A stretch of DNA of 64,000 nucleotides from positions 3,348,001 through 3,412,000 of the forward strand of contig NZ_CP032549.1 in assembly GCF_012221945.1 (NCBI RefSeq), written 5' to 3'. This document shows positions 9,150 to 17,676 of this stretch, one piece after another (position 1 is the stretch's first letter; every line of letters starts with the position of its first letter). Origin of the DNA: Glutamicibacter mishrai (lineage in GTDB: Bacteria > Actinomycetota > Actinomycetes > Actinomycetales > Micrococcaceae). A program made the position numbers and the translations under genes. Below the pieces are notes generated by a model, which had not been told where the DNA came from, did not search any database, and saw only the letters and a program-made list of their open reading frames with translations.

Positions 9150-9509
9150 ATGCATATTCTTGACTCAGTCGATGCAGCTTCGCTGCGTTCGGACATCCCA
9201 GCTTTCGGTCCAGGCGACACCCTGAAGGTGCACGTCAACATCATCGAAGGCAAGAACTCGCGCGTCCAGGTTTTCCAGGGCTACGTTATGGGCCGTCAGG
9301 GCCACGGCGTTGGCGAAACCTTCACCGTTCGCAAGGTTTCCTTCGGCACCGGTGTTGAGCGTACCTTCCCAGTTCACTCCCCGATCATCGAAAAGATCGA
9401 GGTTGTGACCAAGGGCGACGTTCGTCGTGCAAAGCTGTACTACATGCGCGATCGTCACGGTAAAGCTGCTCGCATCCGCGAGAAGCGTGACTTCAACGCA
9501 AAGAAGTAA
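9150..9509 (+). CDS. rplS: 50S ribosomal protein L19
   Basis: The 119 residues cover all of bL19: [12 protein letters not shown], the [12 protein letters not shown] strand and the C-terminal [19 protein letters not shown]19 sits at the 30S-50S interface. The ATG at 9150 follows AGGAG at 9138-9142. The open frame upstream to 8844 is leader, not protein. It is followed after 13 bases by lepB. Its codon use and strong ribosome-binding site fit a highly expressed gene, unlike rimM/trmD upstream. Confidence 0.97.
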   Translation: MHILDSVDAASLRSDIPAFGPGDTLKVHVNIIEGKNSRVQVFQGYVMGRQGHGVGETFTVRKVSFGTGVERTFPVHSPIIEKIEVVTKGDVRRAKLYYMRDRHGKAARIREKRDFNAKK

Positions 9510-9522
9510 TCTGCGTTCCTTG

Positions 9523-10170
9523 ATGAACCAGATTGCCCGCAGCGAGCGAGCATCGGTGAAGCGCCGGGCCTTTTCTTGGGTCTGGCGCTTCGCTGTTCTT
9601 GCCATCATTCTCGGCCTGTTGAGCACCATCATCTTCCGCGCGACGGTGACTGACCTCTTCCACATCGACTCCAACTCCATGGAGTCGACCCTCAACCCCG
9701 GCCAAAGCATCGCGGTTGACCGCCGCGCCTACCGCGACGCGCCGCCGCAGCGCGGAGACGTCATCGTCTTCGATGGCCGCGGTTCGTTCCTGCCCTATGC
9801 CCGGGCGAGTTTCGCCGACGATCTGCTCGGCGCGTTGAGCCTGACCGGCACCGGCAGCAAATACGTCAAGCGCGTCATCGGGGTCGGGGGAGACACCGTG
9901 GAATGCAAGGGGGCCCACTGCCAGATCACGGTTAACGGCCAGACTGTCGAGGAGCCCTACGTCTTTGCCGGCGATGCACCGAGCGAGCAGAAATTTTCCG
10001 TCAAGGTCCCGGAAGGACGTTTGTGGGTGATGGGCGATCATCGCTCCACCTCCAAAGACTCGCGCTCGCTGCTCGGGGCCAGCGGTGGTGGAATGATCAG
10101 CGTCGATCGCGTCGTGGGCAAGGCGACTGACATTGTTTGGCCATTGGATCAGCGCGCCACTATCCGGTAA
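9523..10170 (+). CDS. lepB: Signal peptidase I (first copy)
   Basis: One N-terminal membrane segment (about residues 17-38, AVLAIILGLLSTIIF) precedes the type I leader peptidase motifs: box B SNSMESTL with the nucleophile Ser, box D YVKRVIGVGGDTV with the general-base Lys, and box E GDHRSTSKDSR. It cleaves signal peptides outside the membrane. The ATG at 9523 lies 13 bases after rplS; no ribosome-binding site is evident, so translation is probably coupled to rplS. A second lepB lies 3.7 kb downstream. The genes between encode two exported proteins, which would be plausible clients. Confidence 0.92.
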   Translation: MNQIARSERASVKRRAFSWVWRFAVLAIILGLLSTIIFRATVTDLFHIDSNSMESTLNPGQSIAVDRRAYRDAPPQRGDVIVFDGRGSFLPYARASFADDLLGALSLTGTGSKYVKRVIGVGGDTVECKGAHCQITVNGQTVEEPYVFAGDAPSEQKFSVKVPEGRLWVMGDHRSTSKDSRSLLGASGGGMISVDRVVGKATDIVWPLDQRATIR

Positions 10171-10196
10171 TTGAGTGTTACTAGTTGATAGCCATC

Positions 10197-10240
10197 AGGC
10201 GTCTGGAAGCGAAATTTTCTCGCTTCTAGACGCCTTTTTT
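10197..10240 (+). terminator. Rho-independent terminator after lepB
   Basis: A 15-bp stem with one G-U pair, a short loop and a run of six T. It ends the rpsP-to-lepB unit. The remaining bases to 10596 hold the promoter of the next gene and nothing else recognised. Confidence 0.9.
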
Positions 10241-10476
10241 CGTGTCTTATGGATTTTTTTTCACCGCCGCACAGCTTCAGCGGCATTTCTATGATTCTGA
10301 TGTGCGGAATCCGGCCTAGTTCACAGGTTTCTTTGAGTTGACTAGGCGCTAGAAAGATAACTCCAATCTTAAACAAAAGCTACTGTCTCGTAAGATGTGA
10401 CCCAGTCGAATCCATGCAAAGCAATCTGACTAGGGGAAACGTGGTTCGTTATTTATATTTTCGTTGGATTCGGTAC

Positions 10477-10506
10477 TTGAAAAGCCTATCTGCAACCCGC
10501 TATTGT
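10477..10506 (+). promoter_or_regulatory. Candidate promoter of the serine protease gene
   Basis: TTGAAA at 10477-10482 and TATTGT at 10501-10506, with an 18-base spacer, lie about 90 bases before the start codon in a noticeably AT-rich stretch. Confidence 0.45.
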
Positions 10507-10596
10507 TTCATTTTGGTAACAACACCTGTGCTTAGAAGTGTGTTCTGAGGTAGGAACACCGCTAGCACTCGCACCATAAATGTGGGAGAAGCATTA

Positions 10597-12957
10597 ATGC
10601 CAAATCCAAATAAGAAGACTGCGCAGCGAGGCATCGTTGCTGCAGCCGCTACCGCTTTGGTAGTTGGCAGTAGCTTCATGCCAGCCGTTGCGGCCCCGGA
10701 GGCGACCAGCTCGCCTTCCGCGTCGGCCTCCTCGAGCGAGTCGGCCACCCCCAGCGCAACCACCACTGAGGGCGCTGTAGACACCACCGGCCTTCCAGAA
10801 GCGATCGAACGCGATCTGGACAAGACCGTTGATGAGTACTTGGAAGACTCCAAGGCTAGCGAAACCGCGGCTGCGGTTTCCAAGCAGCTGAAGGAAAAGG
10901 GCATTGATTCTCGTGCCTCTGTGAAGGACGGAAAAGCCAAGGTCGAGGTGAGCGAGAAAGACGCTGCTGAGGCCAAGAAGGTAGCAGCTGCCTCGCAGGC
11001 GGCAGTATCCCTCGACATCAACAAGAAAAAGCTGTCCACTCCTGAAGATGTTTATGGTCAAATCGTCGAAAATGTAGACGAGTCTGAACTGACCCGACTG
11101 ACTGCGATCGTCAACACGGTTGAGGATGGCAAAGAGGTCGTGAAGATCATTGCTTCAGGCCCTGGGTCCATCGAGGGATCAAAGAAGGAAACCTATGCCA
11201 AGAAGTCAGCGGCTGAGGGCGAGCTTTCTCTAGAAGAATTCGCGGAGGAAGTAGCATCATCAGATGTTGTTTTCGAGCCGTCTAAGAAGGACGGCCGCGG
11301 TGCTGCGAAGCACGGTGCCACAGAAGATATTTACGGCGGCATGGGTTACGCAATCGCTGAGAGTGGTCAAGACCCTGCCTCGCGTTGTTCCGTTGGGTTC
11401 AATGCCTGGGATCCAAGTGGCAAGGACGCTATCTTGAGCGCGGGTCACTGTACTGCAGATAATTCGATGACCGACACTTACGTGTTGGAAGCGAACGCAC
11501 CTAATGATTTCCTCGGGTACACAGCTAATCTTGGAACCTTCGGTTTCGGACAGTTCGGTGGCCCGGGCAATTCGGGTTACGCTCCTGGCACCCCGATTTC
11601 AGAGACTGATACCGAGAACCCTGGCACCGATATTTCGGTGATTGAGGATATCAACCCTGCTTTGAATTTGAAGGCTGGCGTTTCACAGTGGCCATCCGGT
11701 GGCGACGAGCGTGATCAGGTTATTAACGTAACCGGCGATGCAGCTGCCACGATTGGTGCAAACGCATGTTCGTCTGGCGCGACCACGGGCTGGAGCTGCT
11801 CGACCATTACGGGCGAGGGCATCTTCTACGTCCAGGGTATGGGTGGAACTATCCGCGATGTATGGGGCTATACCGCTGATAACCCAGATCAGTCAGTACT
11901 GGATCAAGGTGACTCCGGTGGAGCAGTTTTGGTTGGTAGCAAGGCTGTCGGTATCAACTCGGCCAACAGCGGTGGCGAAGATGGTGTGGAAAACACCAGC
12001 GATGATCTTGCCTTCTACACCGGACTTACCGATGCGCTGCAGCGCATTGATGGCGTGAAGGGTTACACCGTCAAGGTGTTCATCAATGCCCCAACTCTGA
12101 CTACCGAGAATGGTTCTGAGGTTGAGGCTGGTAGCGATATCACCGGAAACGTCAAGGACGCTGCACCTGGCACTAAGGTTGATGTCATCGTCAACGGCGA
12201 AGTTGTGGACACCGTAACTGTTGATTCGAACGGTAACTTCACTTTCTCCGCTCCTGACCAGACTGGCGTCTACGAGTTCACTCTCCAGGCACACAAGGGC
12301 TTCGATAAGTCGGCAACCACCGATGGCAAAGTAGTTGTGATCGCGGTTCCAGAGCCGACCCCGACCCCGACCCCAACTGCGACTCCTACCGAGGAGCCTT
12401 CTGAGACCCCGACTGAGGAGCCATCGGAAACTCCAACTGAGGAGCCATCGGAAACTCCAACTGAGGAGCCATCGGAGACTCCAACTGCGACTCCTTCTGA
12501 GACCCCAACCGAGGAGCCTTCCGAGACTCCAACTGAGGAGCCATCGGAGACTCCAACTGCGACTCCTTCTGAGACCCCAACCGAGGAGCCTTCCGAGACT
12601 CCAACTGAGGAGCCATCGGAAACTCCAACTGCGACTCCTTCCGAGACCCCAACCGAGGAGCCTTCCGAGACTCCAACTGAGGAGCCATCGGAAACTCCAA
12701 CTGCGACTCCTTCCGAGACTCCAACCGAGGAGCCATCGGAGTCTGCTTCGGAAACCGAAGAGTCCTCTGAAGCTCCACAGGACGATGAGTCTGATGAACC
12801 AACCAAGTCGGCAACTCCAAAGGAAACTCCTAAGAAGGACGATCCACTGGCTGATACCGGTTCGAGCAGCGCTCCATTGATCGCTGCAGGTGGCGCACTG
12901 GCTCTGGTTGGTGCAATGTTCCTCCTGTTCCGTCGCGGCAACCGCCGTCACGGCTAA
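10597..12957 (+). CDS. Secreted, sortase-anchored S1-family serine protease
   Basis: The precursor is 786 residues. A signal peptide ends near VAA (about residue 34), followed by a Ser/Thr-rich and Lys/Glu-rich pro-region to about 245. The chymotrypsin-fold domain follows, with His284 (SAGHC), Asp345 (GTDISV) and Ser440 (QGDSGGA). An Ig-like domain lies near 490-580, then a 130-residue Pro/Thr/Glu/Ser spacer, the sorting signal LADTG at 751-755, a hydrophobic helix and a basic tail. LAXTG fits actinobacterial class E sortases. The ATG at 10597 has GGGAGAAG upstream; the GTG at 10582 would overlap it. The gene has its own promoter and terminator between two lepB genes. Substrate unknown. Confidence 0.88.
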   Translation: MPNPNKKTAQRGIVAAAATALVVGSSFMPAVAAPEATSSPSASASSSESATPSATTTEGAVDTTGLPEAIERDLDKTVDEYLEDSKASETAAAVSKQLKEKGIDSRASVKDGKAKVEVSEKDAAEAKKVAAASQAAVSLDINKKKLSTPEDVYGQIVENVDESELTRLTAIVNTVEDGKEVVKIIASGPGSIEGSKKETYAKKSAAEGELSLEEFAEEVASSDVVFEPSKKDGRGAAKHGATEDIYGGMGYAIAESGQDPASRCSVGFNAWDPSGKDAILSAGHCTADNSMTDTYVLEANAPNDFLGYTANLGTFGFGQFGGPGNSGYAPGTPISETDTENPGTDISVIEDINPALNLKAGVSQWPSGGDERDQVINVTGDAAATIGANACSSGATTGWSCSTITGEGIFYVQGMGGTIRDVWGYTADNPDQSVLDQGDSGGAVLVGSKAVGINSANSGGEDGVENTSDDLAFYTGLTDALQRIDGVKGYTVKVFINAPTLTTENGSEVEAGSDITGNVKDAAPGTKVDVIVNGEVVDTVTVDSNGNFTFSAPDQTGVYEFTLQAHKGFDKSATTDGKVVVIAVPEPTPTPTPTATPTEEPSETPTEEPSETPTEEPSETPTEEPSETPTATPSETPTEEPSETPTEEPSETPTATPSETPTEEPSETPTEEPSETPTATPSETPTEEPSETPTEEPSETPTATPSETPTEEPSESASETEESSEAPQDDESDEPTKSATPKETPKKDDPLADTGSSSAPLIAAGGALALVGAMFLLFRRGNRRHG
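12487..12774 (+). repeat. 72-bp tandem repeats in the protease gene (spacer)
   Basis: The phrase coding ATPSETP starts at 12487, 12559, 12631 and 12703, exactly 72 bases apart. Each full unit codes 24 residues made of ATPSETPT and two TEEPSETP modules. Simpler 24-base repeats extend upstream from about 12385. The near-identical copies suggest recent expansion. They make a Pro-rich cell-wall-spanning stalk; the last unit is partial. Confidence 0.92.
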
Positions 12958-12987
12958 GGAAACACCTTTAGGTTCTAGAAACCTCTG

Positions 12988-13028
12988 AAAGTGTCCCGCT
13001 ACTAGTTACTGGTAGCGGGACACTTTTT
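12988..13028 (+). terminator. Terminator after the protease gene
   Basis: A perfect 15-bp stem (12988-13002 with 13012-13026) with a 9-base loop, running into five T at 13024-13028. Confidence 0.93.
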
Positions 13029-13124
13029 AGTTAGTACACATGTGGTTCACCGACTGCTTTACGAATAGCCCTATAGCCTCGATACAAGGCAGGTTATTGG
13101 GTACGCAAAAACCGAGGTGCAATT

Positions 13125-13709
13125 ATGAATTTCAACGCTAAAACTTCCCGCACGCCCCTTGCATTAGCATCAACCGCGCTTATGGCAAGCTTGTTGTTGA
13201 CCGGTTGCGGCCAAGGGACGGACCCAGGCGCGAATAAGTCCTCAGATTCACAATCTTCCAATGCCGCGCAGCCTTCCGATAACCAAAGTGAGAATGCCGT
13301 GGATCAGGAAACTCTGTTAGAAACCAATGACCAGCTTTCAACGCAACTCGGCGATGCCTACGTGCAGGGCTGGATCAAGGACGGCAAGCTCCACGTCTCA
13401 ACTACCAGCGAAGGCAAGCTGAGCGCCATCAAGGAAGCTGGTGCCGAGGGACACGTAGTCCCGTACAGCAATAAGGAGTTGCGGTCTGCCATCAGTGAAA
13501 TCATGAAATGGCAGTCACAGCAACAGAACCCGATCAACAGCTCGATCCATGCCTACACCCTGAATCCGGAGACCGGCGGCATTACGCTATCCGTGGACAA
13601 GAGCCAGATCGACGCGATCACCAAGTTGATTGAAAAGGATAAGCCGATCGGTGATATCCCCGTGGACCTCAAACCCAGCGGCGGAATTGCAACGCCTGCC
13701 AACTCTTAG
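13125..13709 (+). CDS. Lipoprotein resembling a free-standing S1E protease prodomain
   Basis: A lipoprotein signal peptide ends in LLLTGC, with the lipidated Cys at residue 28, followed by a Ser/Asn/Gln-rich linker to about 62. The globular part (about 75-180) reads GWIKDGKLHVSTT, then IKEAGAEGHVVPYSNKEL, then IHAYTLNPETGGITLSVDK. That order and spacing resemble the alpha-lytic-protease prodomain, in which the segment folds and inhibits the protease. No protease domain follows. The stop is at 13709. It lies 168 bases after the anchored serine protease, beyond a terminator, so it is separately transcribed. A role as foldase or inhibitor of that protease is inference; the resemblance is by eye only. 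Confidence 0.7.
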   Translation: MNFNAKTSRTPLALASTALMASLLLTGCGQGTDPGANKSSDSQSSNAAQPSDNQSENAVDQETLLETNDQLSTQLGDAYVQGWIKDGKLHVSTTSEGKLSAIKEAGAEGHVVPYSNKELRSAISEIMKWQSQQQNPINSSIHAYTLNPETGGITLSVDKSQIDAITKLIEKDKPIGDIPVDLKPSGGIATPANS

Positions 13710-13762
13710 CTGAATCCTCGCAGTGGGCCCCGCTACTCGCGGGCCCGACGTGACACCCAGCG

Positions 13763-13794
13763 ACGGCCAGCCCGACTTCGGGCTGGCCGTTTTC
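13763..13794 (+). terminator. Terminator after the lipoprotein gene
   Basis: A GC-rich stem of 13 bp (13763-13775 with 13778-13790) closes on a very small loop and is followed by TTTC. Confidence 0.8.
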
Positions 13795-13862
13795 GCTTTG
13801 CCTGGCAACGAAGCGAATCAGGCAATGAGCCATTCGCCCACCATTGGCACGTAAGATGGGGT

Positions 13863-14600
13863 GTGTTAGGCAAAAGGGAAGGTACCAATCAAACTGTGAG
13901 CGCCGCACCAGCAGAAAATCCCCAGGGCAAGGGGCCGCTATACAAGGTATGGCGCTTCATCCGCGAGATCGTCATCATCGTCGCCATTGCGCTGGCGCTC
14001 TCTTTCATGATCAAGACCTTCTTCTTCCGCGCCTACTACATTCCGTCGGGCTCGATGGAACACACCCTGGAAGTCAACGACCGCATCTTCGCGAATCTCA
14101 TGGTTCCTGGCCCGTTTGAGCTGAACCGAGGAGACGTAGTCGTCTTCCGTGACGATTTGGGCTGGCTGCCACCACTGGCTGAATCGCCCACCGCGTTCGA
14201 AAATGTCCTGTCCTTCGTCGGAATCCTGCCTGCAGCCGACGAGCAGTATCTGGTCAAGCGCATCATCGGCATGCCGGGGGACACCGTGGAATACGATGCG
14301 GCTGTCGGCAAGCTGAAGATCAATGGCGAAGCGATCGACGAACCATACATCTACACTGGCAATAAGCCGTCCGATATGGAATTCTCCGTCACCGTGCCTG
14401 AAGGCAAGATCTGGGTCATGGGCGATCACCGTGCCGCCAGCGCCGACTCCCGCTTCCATACCGACATCCAAGGCGGTTTCGTGGACCTGGACTCCGTCCA
14501 GGGACGCGCCTCGATCATCTCCTGGCCAACTTCGCGATGGGGCACCGTCGATTCCCACGACGAAGTCTTCGCCAACGTTCCTGACGCGACCAGCAAATAA
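13863..14600 (+). CDS. lepB: Signal peptidase I (second copy)
   Basis: This paralogue has a membrane helix at about residues 33-52 (EIVIIVAIALALSFMI), box B IPSGSMEHTL with the nucleophile Ser, box D YLVKRIIGMPGDTV with the catalytic Lys and box E GDHRAASADSR. It matches the SGSME form of canonical type I peptidases better than the first copy, which has SNSME. The start is uncertain: GTG 13863 is given, but GTG 13896 lies 13 bases after a GGAAGG and would remove 11 residues. Only one base separates its stop from rnhB, so the two are co-transcribed. Confidence 0.92.
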   Translation: MLGKREGTNQTVSAAPAENPQGKGPLYKVWRFIREIVIIVAIALALSFMIKTFFFRAYYIPSGSMEHTLEVNDRIFANLMVPGPFELNRGDVVVFRDDLGWLPPLAESPTAFENVLSFVGILPAADEQYLVKRIIGMPGDTVEYDAAVGKLKINGEAIDEPYIYTGNKPSDMEFSVTVPEGKIWVMGDHRAASADSRFHTDIQGGFVDLDSVQGRASIISWPTSRWGTVDSHDEVFANVPDATSK

Positions 14601-14601
14601 C

Positions 14602-15339
14602 ATGGCCGCGACAACGAAGACCGGCAAGAACCAGCCCACCACCCTCGATCACGAACGCGCTTTGGCCGCCCGCCACGGCGTGAAGCTCATCGGTGCCGTG
14701 GATGAGGTAGGCCGTGGCGCCCTGGCAGGGCCGATTACCGTGGGCATCACCGTGATCGACATCAACGAGGTCAGCGAGTTCCCGGAACTGCGCGACTCGA
14801 AGCTCTTGCGCCCTGAAACCCGCGAGGCACTGGTGCCCCAAGTGCGCCAGTGGGCGGCCGGATATGGCGTTGGCCATGCATCTGCCGAGGAAATCGACTC
14901 CCTAGGCGTCACCGCAGCCTTGCGCCTGGCCGGTACCCGAGCCGTGGAACAGTGCGCCGTCGCGCCCGAAGCGATCCTGCTGGATGGAAGCTACGATTGG
15001 CTGACCGCTCCGGAACCGGACCTATTCGACGTCCTTGCCGACGACCGCGATCCGGTAGGCCTGCACTTGCCGGTGACCACCATCATCAAGGGTGACATGA
15101 CCTGCCAAGCGATTGCCGGCGCCTCCATCTTGGCCAAGGTCGAGCGCGACGGGATCATGAGCGAATTGGCCTCGGCGCATCCCGACTTCGGGTGGGATAT
15201 CAACAAGGGCTACGCCACCGCCGCGCACCGGGCGGCGATTACCGCTCTGGGACCTTGCGATTACCACCGCAAGAGCTGGAACTTGACTTCACAGGCCGAT
15301 ACGGCCGAAGGTGAAGCCACAACAAAGAAAGCAAAGTGA
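14602..15339 (+). CDS. rnhB: Ribonuclease HII
   Basis: AVDEVGRGALAGP near residue 31 carries the Asp-Glu pair of the RNase HII active site, and further conserved acidic residues lie in LLDGSYDW and in AGASILAKVERD. The enzyme cuts the RNA strand of RNA-DNA hybrids and removes single ribonucleotides from DNA. The 245-residue length is normal, with a short Lys/Glu-rich tail. The ATG follows the lepB2 stop by one base, and its own stop overlaps the start of the next gene (TGATG). Confidence 0.94.
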   Translation: MAATTKTGKNQPTTLDHERALAARHGVKLIGAVDEVGRGALAGPITVGITVIDINEVSEFPELRDSKLLRPETREALVPQVRQWAAGYGVGHASAEEIDSLGVTAALRLAGTRAVEQCAVAPEAILLDGSYDWLTAPEPDLFDVLADDRDPVGLHLPVTTIIKGDMTCQAIAGASILAKVERDGIMSELASAHPDFGWDINKGYATAAHRAAITALGPCDYHRKSWNLTSQADTAEGEATTKKAK

Positions 15340-15659
15340 TGGCTGGCGACGACCTGGAAAACTACGAGTCCGACATGGAACTGCAGCTGTACCGCGAGTA
15401 CAAAACCGTGGTGGGGCTCTTCAACTACGTGGTCGAGACCGAACGACGCTTCTACCTGGCCAACCAGGTCGACGTGAAAACGCTGAGCAATGCCGGCGAA
15501 GTCTACTTTGAGCTGAACCTGACCGACGCGTGGGTATGGGACATCTACCGGCAGGGGCGTTTTGTGAAATCCGTGAAGGTACTGACCTTCAAGGACGTCA
15601 ACGTGGAGGAACTCAACCGCGATGAGCTGCAGATCCCCAAGGAGGGACTGGACTCCTAG
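15339..15659 (+). CDS. DUF2469 family protein
   Basis: The 106-residue protein (MAGDDLENYESDMELQLYRE) is an almost invariant actinobacterial family found after rnhB in many genomes. It is acidic at both ends, with aromatic strands in the middle (DAWVWDIYR). No enzyme motif, signal peptide or membrane segment is present, and its function is unknown. The ATG at 15339 overlaps the rnhB stop by one base; the GTG one codon upstream is less likely. Confidence 0.88.
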   Translation: MAGDDLENYESDMELQLYREYKTVVGLFNYVVETERRFYLANQVDVKTLSNAGEVYFELNLTDAWVWDIYRQGRFVKSVKVLTFKDVNVEELNRDELQIPKEGLDS

Positions 15660-15754
15660 CCGCGGAAATCCACATTCCGCACGGACCGGGCACGCGCGAC
15701 CAGGCAAGCTCCGAGAATGTTCAGAACGAATAGTTCGAACATCCAGGAGTCAAC

Positions 15755-16117
15755 ATGCGCACAGCGGCACAACGTTTGGGTGCAGCCGGGGAACAAGCCG
15801 CCGCCCGATACCTCAGCGAGCACCACTACGAGATCCTCGACAGGAACTGGCGCTGCTCGGCAGGGGAACTGGACGCCGTAGCACGAACGGCCAGCGGTCA
15901 GATCGCAGCCATCGAGGTGAAAACCCGTTCCTCCACGCGCTATGGCACGGGCTTTGATGCGATCACCACGCAGAAATACCGGCGGCTCCACAAGCTGCTG
16001 ATTCTCTGGGCCCAGGCCCACCGGCTCTTCATCCCGCAACCACGCGTGGACATCATCGAGGTGTATCCCGATGGAACGGGCTACACCTGCCTTCTGCACC
16101 CGGCGGTGCAACCATGA
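15755..16117 (+). CDS. YraN/UPF0102 endonuclease-like protein
   Basis: The fold is that of a small restriction-endonuclease-like protein: LGAAGEQAAARYL, then NWRCSAGELDAVAR and IEVKTRSSTRYG. GELD and EVKTR supply the catalytic-type Asp, Glu and Lys. The family sits next to comM and dprA in many bacteria, and a role in recombination or DNA uptake is suspected but unproven. The 120-residue length is normal. The ATG follows CAGGAG, and the stop overlaps the comM start by four bases (ATGA), showing coupling. Confidence 0.88.
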   Translation: MRTAAQRLGAAGEQAAARYLSEHHYEILDRNWRCSAGELDAVARTASGQIAAIEVKTRSSTRYGTGFDAITTQKYRRLHKLLILWAQAHRLFIPQPRVDIIEVYPDGTGYTCLLHPAVQP

Positions 16118-17667
16118 GCACCGCACGCACCAGCGCTGCCGCCATCCACGGGGTCGGCGTCTCCCTGGTCGAGGTGGAAGCCGATCTAGGCAACGGCATA
16201 CCCGGCTTCATCATCCTTGGCCTGCCTGACGCCTCATTGAATGAAGCCCGAGAACGCATCAAGGCCGCCGCGCGGAATACCGGCATCCCGTTGGCCAACC
16301 GCAAGCTGACGGTCAACCTCTCGCCGGCCACCCTGCCGAAATACGGTTCGGGATTCGACCTGGCGATCCTCATCGCCGCCCTTGCCGCCGATCAGCAATT
16401 GCACGCCAGCCCGGCCACCTTGTACCTGGCTGAGCTGGGCTTGGATGGGACCCTCAGGGCCGTGCCCGGCGTCCTGCCAGCAGTGCAGCTGGCCAAGGAG
16501 CATGGCCTGGAACGAGTCATCGTTGCTGAAGGCAATGGCAACGAGGCGCGATTGGTCGAGGGGATCGAGGTCATCTCTGCCCGCCATCTCGGCCAGGTGC
16601 TGCGCTATTGCGGTGCCCAGGATGAGCTGATCACAACCTATTTGCACCATCCGCTTCCAGCAAAATCACCCGCCGAATCAACGATGATTGGTGCTGGGAA
16701 TGAGGAAGTCGATCTGCAACTGGTCAACGGGCAGCAAGAAGCCCGGCTGGCCTTGGAATTGGCCGCAGCCGGCGGACACCACCTGATCATGGTCGGCCCC
16801 GCCGGCGCGGGGAAGACCATGCTGGCCAAGTGCCTGCCAACCATCATGCCCCCGCTGGATGACCTGCAAGCGCTGGAAGCCACCGCAGTCCATTCCATAA
16901 CTCGCGGGGCAATGCACGAGGTGAATCAGCTCCAGCGAACTCCGCCATTCGTCGCGCCACACCACACGGCATCGCTCTCCGCGCTCATCGGTGGCGGGAC
17001 CTCACAGCTGATCCCCGGCGCGATCACCCGGGCGCATCACGGAATCCTGTTTCTGGATGAAGCCGCCCAGTTTAATACCGGAGCCCTCGATGCCCTGCGC
17101 CAACCCGTTGAGGAAGGCTATATCAATCTGGCCCGGGCCAAAGGCCACCAACGATTACCGGCCCGCTTCCAGCTGATCCTGGCATCCAATCCATGCCCAT
17201 GCGGCCGGAACTTCGGGACGGGAACTGGCTGCACCTGCACGCCCATGGCTCGACGCAGATATTTTGCTCGCTTGTCCGGCCCGATACTGGATCGTGTCGA
17301 CCTGCAGGTGCGGGTCAATCCGGTGCACCAATCGCAACTGCTGAGCACCGCGCCCAACGAATCCAGCCACGCGGTTCGCGAAAGGGTACTGGCCACCAGG
17401 GAACGCAGCCAGGAACGGCTACGGACGTTCTCAATCAGCTGCAACGCCCAGATTCCGACCCAAGTGCTGCGCCACGAGTTGAAGTATCCGGCGCAAACGA
17501 AGAAAGCTTTGGAACTGCTCGCCACCCGTCGTGGCCTCTCGGCCCGTGGCATCCACCGGTTGCTCCGCGTCGCGTGGACGGTCGCCGATCAACAACAGCA
17601 TGCAGCTCCCACCGAAGACGACCTGGCCATTGCCGCTCACCTGCGGCAAAGCCTCGAGAATAGTTAG
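16114..17667 (+). CDS. comM: ComM/YifB-type Mg-chelatase-like AAA+ ATPase
   Basis: The 517 residues have the three YifB domains. An N-terminal ribosomal-S5-like domain (GVGVSLVEVEADLGNGIPGF) is followed by the AAA+ core, with Walker A GPAGAGKTML, Walker B ILFLDEAAQF and the zinc-like cysteines CPCGRNFG, and then the C-terminal Mg-chelatase helical domain. In Gram-negatives ComM is a branch-migration helicase for natural transformation; the actinobacterial role is probably similar. It lies between yraN and dprA in one operon. Confidence 0.92.
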   Translation: MSTARTSAAAIHGVGVSLVEVEADLGNGIPGFIILGLPDASLNEARERIKAAARNTGIPLANRKLTVNLSPATLPKYGSGFDLAILIAALAADQQLHASPATLYLAELGLDGTLRAVPGVLPAVQLAKEHGLERVIVAEGNGNEARLVEGIEVISARHLGQVLRYCGAQDELITTYLHHPLPAKSPAESTMIGAGNEEVDLQLVNGQQEARLALELAAAGGHHLIMVGPAGAGKTMLAKCLPTIMPPLDDLQALEATAVHSITRGAMHEVNQLQRTPPFVAPHHTASLSALIGGGTSQLIPGAITRAHHGILFLDEAAQFNTGALDALRQPVEEGYINLARAKGHQRLPARFQLILASNPCPCGRNFGTGTGCTCTPMARRRYFARLSGPILDRVDLQVRVNPVHQSQLLSTAPNESSHAVRERVLATRERSQERLRTFSISCNAQIPTQVLRHELKYPAQTKKALELLATRRGLSARGIHRLLRVAWTVADQQQHAAPTEDDLAIAAHLRQSLENS

Positions 17668-17676
17668 GCCACCTCC

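Noticed and set aside
12351..12774. CRISPR-like periodic repeats
   Set aside because: The 72- and 24-base repeats are in frame, code TEEPSETP units and have no spacers.
11893..12951. 352-residue minus-strand frame inside the protease gene
   Set aside because: It reads as Trp/Arg/Ser repeats, the mirror of the Pro/Thr/Glu repeats on the coding strand; no ribosome-binding site or family.
15726..15741. GAAC-GAATA-GTTC inverted repeat before yraN as a LexA box
   Set aside because: The actinobacterial LexA site has four bases between the half-sites; this has five, and yraN-comM-dprA is not a typical SOS unit.
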